Assembly: GCA_022072505.1 (NCBI GenBank) | Contig: JAJVHU010000008.1 | Coordinates: forward strand, 76,812 to 140,811 | DNA length: 64,000 nucleotides | Direction of reading: 5' to 3' | DNA from: Phycisphaerae bacterium | GTDB taxonomy: Bacteria; Planctomycetota; Phycisphaerae; UBA1845 | In this document: one piece after another, positions 61,142-64,000 of the stretch | How positions within the stretch are numbered: the stretch's first letter is position 1 | Layout of the letters: every line of letters begins with the position of its first letter | Notes under the pieces: model-generated | What the model saw: the letters and a program-made list of their open reading frames with translations, nothing else | Databases searched by the model: none | Told to the model about the DNA's origin: nothing | Translations under genes and position numbers: made by a program

Positions 61142-61882
61142 TCAAGGAAGCTCCGACGCCTTCTCCGCAAGTTCCCGATACAGGGCGGGCGCCCACGCCG
61201 GACCGTCCGCCAGGCGGAACCCGGCTGCGTGGCGAAGGTCAACCGGCGTCACCAGAACCTGCATGTTCTCGATCCCAACGTCGTGCGCCAGGACAAAAAG
61301 CTCCTCGGCCACCGCGTCTCCCATCGCCAGACATCCGACCGATGCGGTCCCGCCGTGGATCATAATGTCACTGCCGAGTCGCTCCCGACCATCGGCGACG
61401 CCCATCCGTCGATCAAACTCGTTGGGATAATTCAAGCGGAGCGAAACGTGGAACCGGCTGTTCGGATTGAGAGACTCAATCAGATACACACCCTCCGGAA
61501 CCTGACCGTCGCCCTCACGAAGCTTCGGACCAAGTTCGCCGCTTGCGCCAAGAATCGGATGCTCCGCCACGCGCCTCCAACTCGCACCCGCTTCAGAGGC
61601 CGCGTAAAGACGAAGCTTACGATCCTCCTTGATGCCCCAGAGCACGACGCGCTCCGGCGGATAGACGACGCCGGCGCTGCCGAACGAGGCGACAAGCCTC
61701 GCCCGCGCATCCGCTCCGAACTCGTCGAGGCGATCGGCGACAGACTTTCCTCCGCGGAGTCGCGTCGTCAGCGCGTGCGTCCACCTCAGAAGCGCTCCGC
61801 TGTTGAAGGCGACTCCGACGGCGACTCCCGAGATCAGGAACAGCAAGACACTACGGGGCCAAGGACTGAGTTTGAATTGCAC
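61142..61882 (-). CDS. L,D-transpeptidase (YkuD/YafK-type)
   Basis: This 246-residue protein has an N-terminal membrane segment (about residues 11-27) and an L,D-transpeptidase catalytic domain with SDIMIHGGTASVGCLAMGD, in which the Cys is the nucleophile. YafK-type enzymes of this kind cut or form peptidoglycan/lipoprotein cross-links. GTG 61882 with GAGG seven bases upstream is the best start. It lies downstream of the DUF5989 gene in the same direction. Presence of peptidoglycan-active enzymes fits modern views of planctomycetes. Confidence 0.85.
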   Translation of the reverse strand: MQFKLSPWPRSVLLFLISGVAVGVAFNSGALLRWTHALTTRLRGGKSVADRLDEFGADARARLVASFGSAGVVYPPERVVLWGIKEDRKLRLYAASEAGASWRRVAEHPILGASGELGPKLREGDGQVPEGVYLIESLNPNSRFHVSLRLNYPNEFDRRMGVADGRERLGSDIMIHGGTASVGCLAMGDAVAEELFVLAHDVGIENMQVLVTPVDLRHAAGFRLADGPAWAPALYRELAEKASELP

Positions 61883-61950
61883 GGTCGGACCTCGCGCGAT
61901 GATGCGGCCCGGCGGCGCGACGCCCCCGCAATCCTCCGGGCGTCGTCGCG

Positions 61951-62145
61951 TCAGAACAGCGGGTACAGGAACGGCGCCAGCGGCGAGGAGGAACTGAACA
62001 CCAGCAGCGCCGCCACCAGCACCAGCACGATCAGCAGCGGCGCCAGCCACCACTTCTTCTCATGCTTGATGAACCACCAGAATTCCTGAAGAAGGGACGC
62101 CTCGGTTTCGGGCAACTCGTGTTGTTTCGCCTTCTCATCGGACAT
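61951..62145 (-). CDS. DUF5989-like small membrane protein
   Basis: The 64-residue protein has a polar N-terminus, a motif FWWFIKHEKKWWLAPLLIVL and one membrane helix, ending in SPLAPFLYPLF. It resembles DUF5989 proteins found next to carbamoyltransferase and SxtJ-type genes. Its start overlaps the end of the carbamoyltransferase gene by 11 bp. Function is unknown. Confidence 0.8.
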   Translation of the reverse strand: MSDEKAKQHELPETEASLLQEFWWFIKHEKKWWLAPLLIVLVLVAALLVFSSSSPLAPFLYPLF

Positions 62146-64000
62146 GCGCGATCCCTTCCGCCCGCCCCGCGACGCCGGACTCCAGCGCGATGCTGCGCCG
62201 CATCCCCGCCTGAAAGTCCACCTGCCCCGGTTTGTTCGTCACCACGAACGAACCGATGACCAGGGCGTCGATCCCGGTGTTGAGGAACGTAGTGTAAGCG
62301 TCCTTCGGCGTGCAGACAATCGGCTCGCCGCGCACGTTGAACGACGTGTTCACCACCACGGGCACGCCCGTCCGGCGGTGAAACGCGCGGACCAGCCGGT
62401 AGAACCGCCCGTTGACGAGCTCGGTAAGCGTCTGCACGCGCCCCGTGCCGTCCTCGTGCGTGACCGCCGGAATCTTCTCGCGCATCCGCTCGCGCACCTT
62501 CGGAACCAGCAGCATGAACGGCGCGTCCATCCCGGCAGGCATGTCGAAGTATTCGTGAGCATGCTCCTTCAGCACCGCCGGCGCGAAGGGACGGAACGCC
62601 TCCCGGAACTTGACCTTCGAGTTGATCACGTCCTTGATGTCCGCGCGGCGCGGATCGGCGAGGATCGATCGCGCCCCCAGCGCCCGCGGTCCGAACTCCA
62701 TCCGGCCCTGGAACCAGCCGATCACCTTGCCGCCCGCGATCATCTCCGCGGTGCGGTCCAGAAGTTCGCCTTCGTCCGGGATCCACGTGAAATCCGCGCC
62801 CGCCTCCTGAAGCGCTTCGCGCACCTCCTCGTCGTTGAAGCCCGGACCCCACAGCGCATGCTCCATCACGAAACCGCGCGGACGCCCCAGCACCGTGTTG
62901 TAAAGATAGAACGCCGCGCCGATCGCGCCTCCGCTGTCCCCGGCCGCCGGCTGAATGAAAATATCGTCGAATCCGCATTCCTTCAGGATGCGCCAGTTGG
63001 CCACGCAGTTAAGGGCCACGCCGCCCGCCAGGCAGACGCGCTTCATCCGCGTCTCGCGCTGCACGTGCGCCGCCATCTTGATCATGATCTCCTCGACGAT
63101 CTTCTGCCCGCTGTGGGCGACGTCGCGGTGAAAGTCGGTCAACTCCGTCTCGCGCGGACGCTGCGGGGCGCCGAAGAGCCGCTCCCACCGCCGGTTGAAC
63201 ATCCGCTTCGTCGAATACCCGTGCGCGAAGTACTTCATATTCAGGCGGAAGCTGCCGTCCTCCCGGATGTCCACCACCTCGCGGAACTTGTCCACCAGCG
63301 TCGGCTTGCCGTAAGGCGCCAGCCCCATCACCTTCCACTCCGCGTCATTCACGCGGAACCCGAGGTACGCGGTGATCGCCGAGAAGAGCAGCCCGACCGA
63401 GTGCGGAAAGCGGATCTCCTTCTGAAACTCGATCCGCGTGCCGCGCCCCACCCCCCACGCCGTCGTCACCCACTCCCCCACGCCGTCCGCGGAAAGGATC
63501 GCCGCCTCCTCGAAAGGCGACACAAGAAAGGCGCTCGCCGCGTGCGAAAGATGATGCTGGTTATACAGGACGCGAACCCGCGCGGAGGGCTTAAGTCCTT
63601 CACCCGGTGTTTCCGAGCCGCGCCCGTCAGGAAGCGATTCCCCGCGCCCGCTCGAGCGACGGAGACGCTCAAGGCGCTCCCGGATGTCCTTCCCCGTCTT
63701 GAGACGCTGCCCCAGCCACAGCGGCATCGCCTTCAGCCACGCGGCGCAGGTCCGCGGCCAGTAACCGAGGATCGTCTCGAGAATCCGGTTGAACTTCACC
63801 AGCGGTTTTTCGTAGAAGACGACGGCGTCCAGCTCCCCCACGTCGATTCCGCCCTCGCGCAGGCAATACCGGACCGCCTCTTCCGGAAAGTCGCTGAAAT
63901 GCTTGACGCGGTTGAAGCGCTCCTCCTCCGCCGCGGCGACCAGCACGCCGTCGCGGATCAGCGCCGCCGCCGAGTCGTGGTAGTAGCAGGATAGACCGAG
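62135..64000 (-). CDS. Carbamoyltransferase (NodU/CmcH family), partial
   Basis: The 621 or more residues present match the O-carbamoyltransferase NodU/CmcH family, with the N-terminal kinase-like domain and the C-terminal Carbam_trans_C domain. The frame continues open to the window edge (reading GLSCYYHDSAAALIRDGVL), so the start lies outside. NQHHLSHAASAFLVSPFEEA and SADGVGEWVTTAWG are family signatures. Residues around 110-135 (ESLPDGRGSETPGEGLKP) are encoded by a dispersed repeat in frame and are not seen in typical family members. It is followed by a DUF5989 gene. Confidence 0.93.
   Translation of the reverse strand, partial: LGLSCYYHDSAAALIRDGVLVAAAEEERFNRVKHFSDFPEEAVRYCLREGGIDVGELDAVVFYEKPLVKFNRILETILGYWPRTCAAWLKAMPLWLGQRLKTGKDIRERLERLRRSSGRGESLPDGRGSETPGEGLKPSARVRVLYNQHHLSHAASAFLVSPFEEAAILSADGVGEWVTTAWGVGRGTRIEFQKEIRFPHSVGLLFSAITAYLGFRVNDAEWKVMGLAPYGKPTLVDKFREVVDIREDGSFRLNMKYFAHGYSTKRMFNRRWERLFGAPQRPRETELTDFHRDVAHSGQKIVEEIMIKMAAHVQRETRMKRVCLAGGVALNCVANWRILKECGFDDIFIQPAAGDSGGAIGAAFYLYNTVLGRPRGFVMEHALWGPGFNDEEVREALQEAGADFTWIPDEGELLDRTAEMIAGGKVIGWFQGRMEFGPRALGARSILADPRRADIKDVINSKVKFREAFRPFAPAVLKEHAHEYFDMPAGMDAPFMLLVPKVRERMREKIPAVTHEDGTGRVQTLTELVNGRFYRLVRAFHRRTGVPVVVNTSFNVRGEPIVCTPKDAYTTFLNTGIDALVIGSFVVTNKPGQVDFQAGMRRSIALESGVAGRAEGIAHVR
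63570..63645 (-). repeat. Dispersed repeat inside the carbamoyltransferase gene
   Basis: The plus strand reads 'tttccgagccgcgcccgtca' and 'ggaagcg', matching the core of the repeats at 32356 and 56144 and the reverse complement of the array at 10299. It is preceded by 'gagggcttaagtccttcacc', which may be part of another repeat. It is in frame and adds about 25 residues to the protein. Confidence 0.75.

Noticed and set aside
1..64000. tRNA and rRNA genes
   Set aside because: I looked for tRNA-like T-arm and acceptor patterns and rRNA-like blocks in the intergenic regions by eye and found none I could support.

Overview
This 64 kb window is GC-rich, densely coded DNA from a flagellated, Gram-negative-type bacterium, most likely a Planctomycetota. 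The supporting genes are a very large protein of the PSCyt1–DUF1549–DUF1553 type, a DUF1559-type prepilin-like secreted protein, a dockerin-bearing secreted protein, and FPGPG-type beta-propeller and kelch-like secreted proteins. Many small dispersed intergenic repeats fit the same assignment. The class within the phylum cannot be fixed from this sequence.

Layout. 1-7.6 kb: flagellar export and regulation genes fliQ, fliR, flhB, flhA, flhG, a small membrane protein and the sigma-28 gene fliA, with no flhF between flhA and flhG. 7.7-8.0 kb: a small ribbon-helix-helix regulator with a near-consensus promoter and an overlapping operator-like palindrome. 8.2-14.1 kb: a sulfate ABC importer (binding protein, cysT, cysW, cysA) with a structured leader, followed by an alginate-export-type outer-membrane porin. 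14.2-20.5 kb: a tiny lipoprotein, mnmG, another lipoprotein, an MsbA-like exporter with a PDZ-like segment in its first loop, and a YhaM-like exoribonuclease. 20.5-27.8 kb: glycine decarboxylase subunits gcvPA and gcvPB flanking a small zinc-ribbon membrane protein, a DAHP synthase, a Tat-exported glycosylasparaginase, a HAD phosphatase and a zinc-ribbon protein. 28-40 kb: large secreted proteins (PstS-like/dockerin, prepilin-like, orphan sugar-binding protein, DUF1549/1553 and kelch-repeat proteins) and a decayed IS630 element. 40.5-56 kb: mostly housekeeping (RluA-type pseudouridine synthase, NatAB-like ABC exporter, MazG-like hydrolase, cyclic-2,3-diphosphoglycerate-synthetase-like protein, DUF192 protein, accD, rpe, double DinB protein, PhoH/PIN protein), plus a sulfotransferase fused to an alpha/alpha-toroid domain. 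56.1-57.3 kb: a gene-free repeat island. 57.5-64 kb: a Cys-rich small protein, a beta-propeller protein, lexA, an L,D-transpeptidase, a DUF5989 protein and a carbamoyltransferase that runs off the window.

The most unusual signals are non-coding. Flagellar gene gaps share a modular layout: a 10-bp repeat tract after the stop codon, a G-rich spacer ending in a CCTACG motif, then an A-rich, G-poor degenerate repeat tract that runs straight into a start codon lacking a Shine-Dalgarno sequence. Related leader tracts precede gcvPA and the ABC permease at 42.8 kb. Several palindromic repeat families are dispersed through the window, and two of them appear to have been inserted in frame into gcvPA and the carbamoyltransferase gene. 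A 99-bp MITE-like element is present in two inverted copies. Three otherwise unrelated secreted proteins appear to end in a similar small C-terminal domain that could be a sorting or anchoring module. All calls are from reading the sequence and translations; no database search was run.
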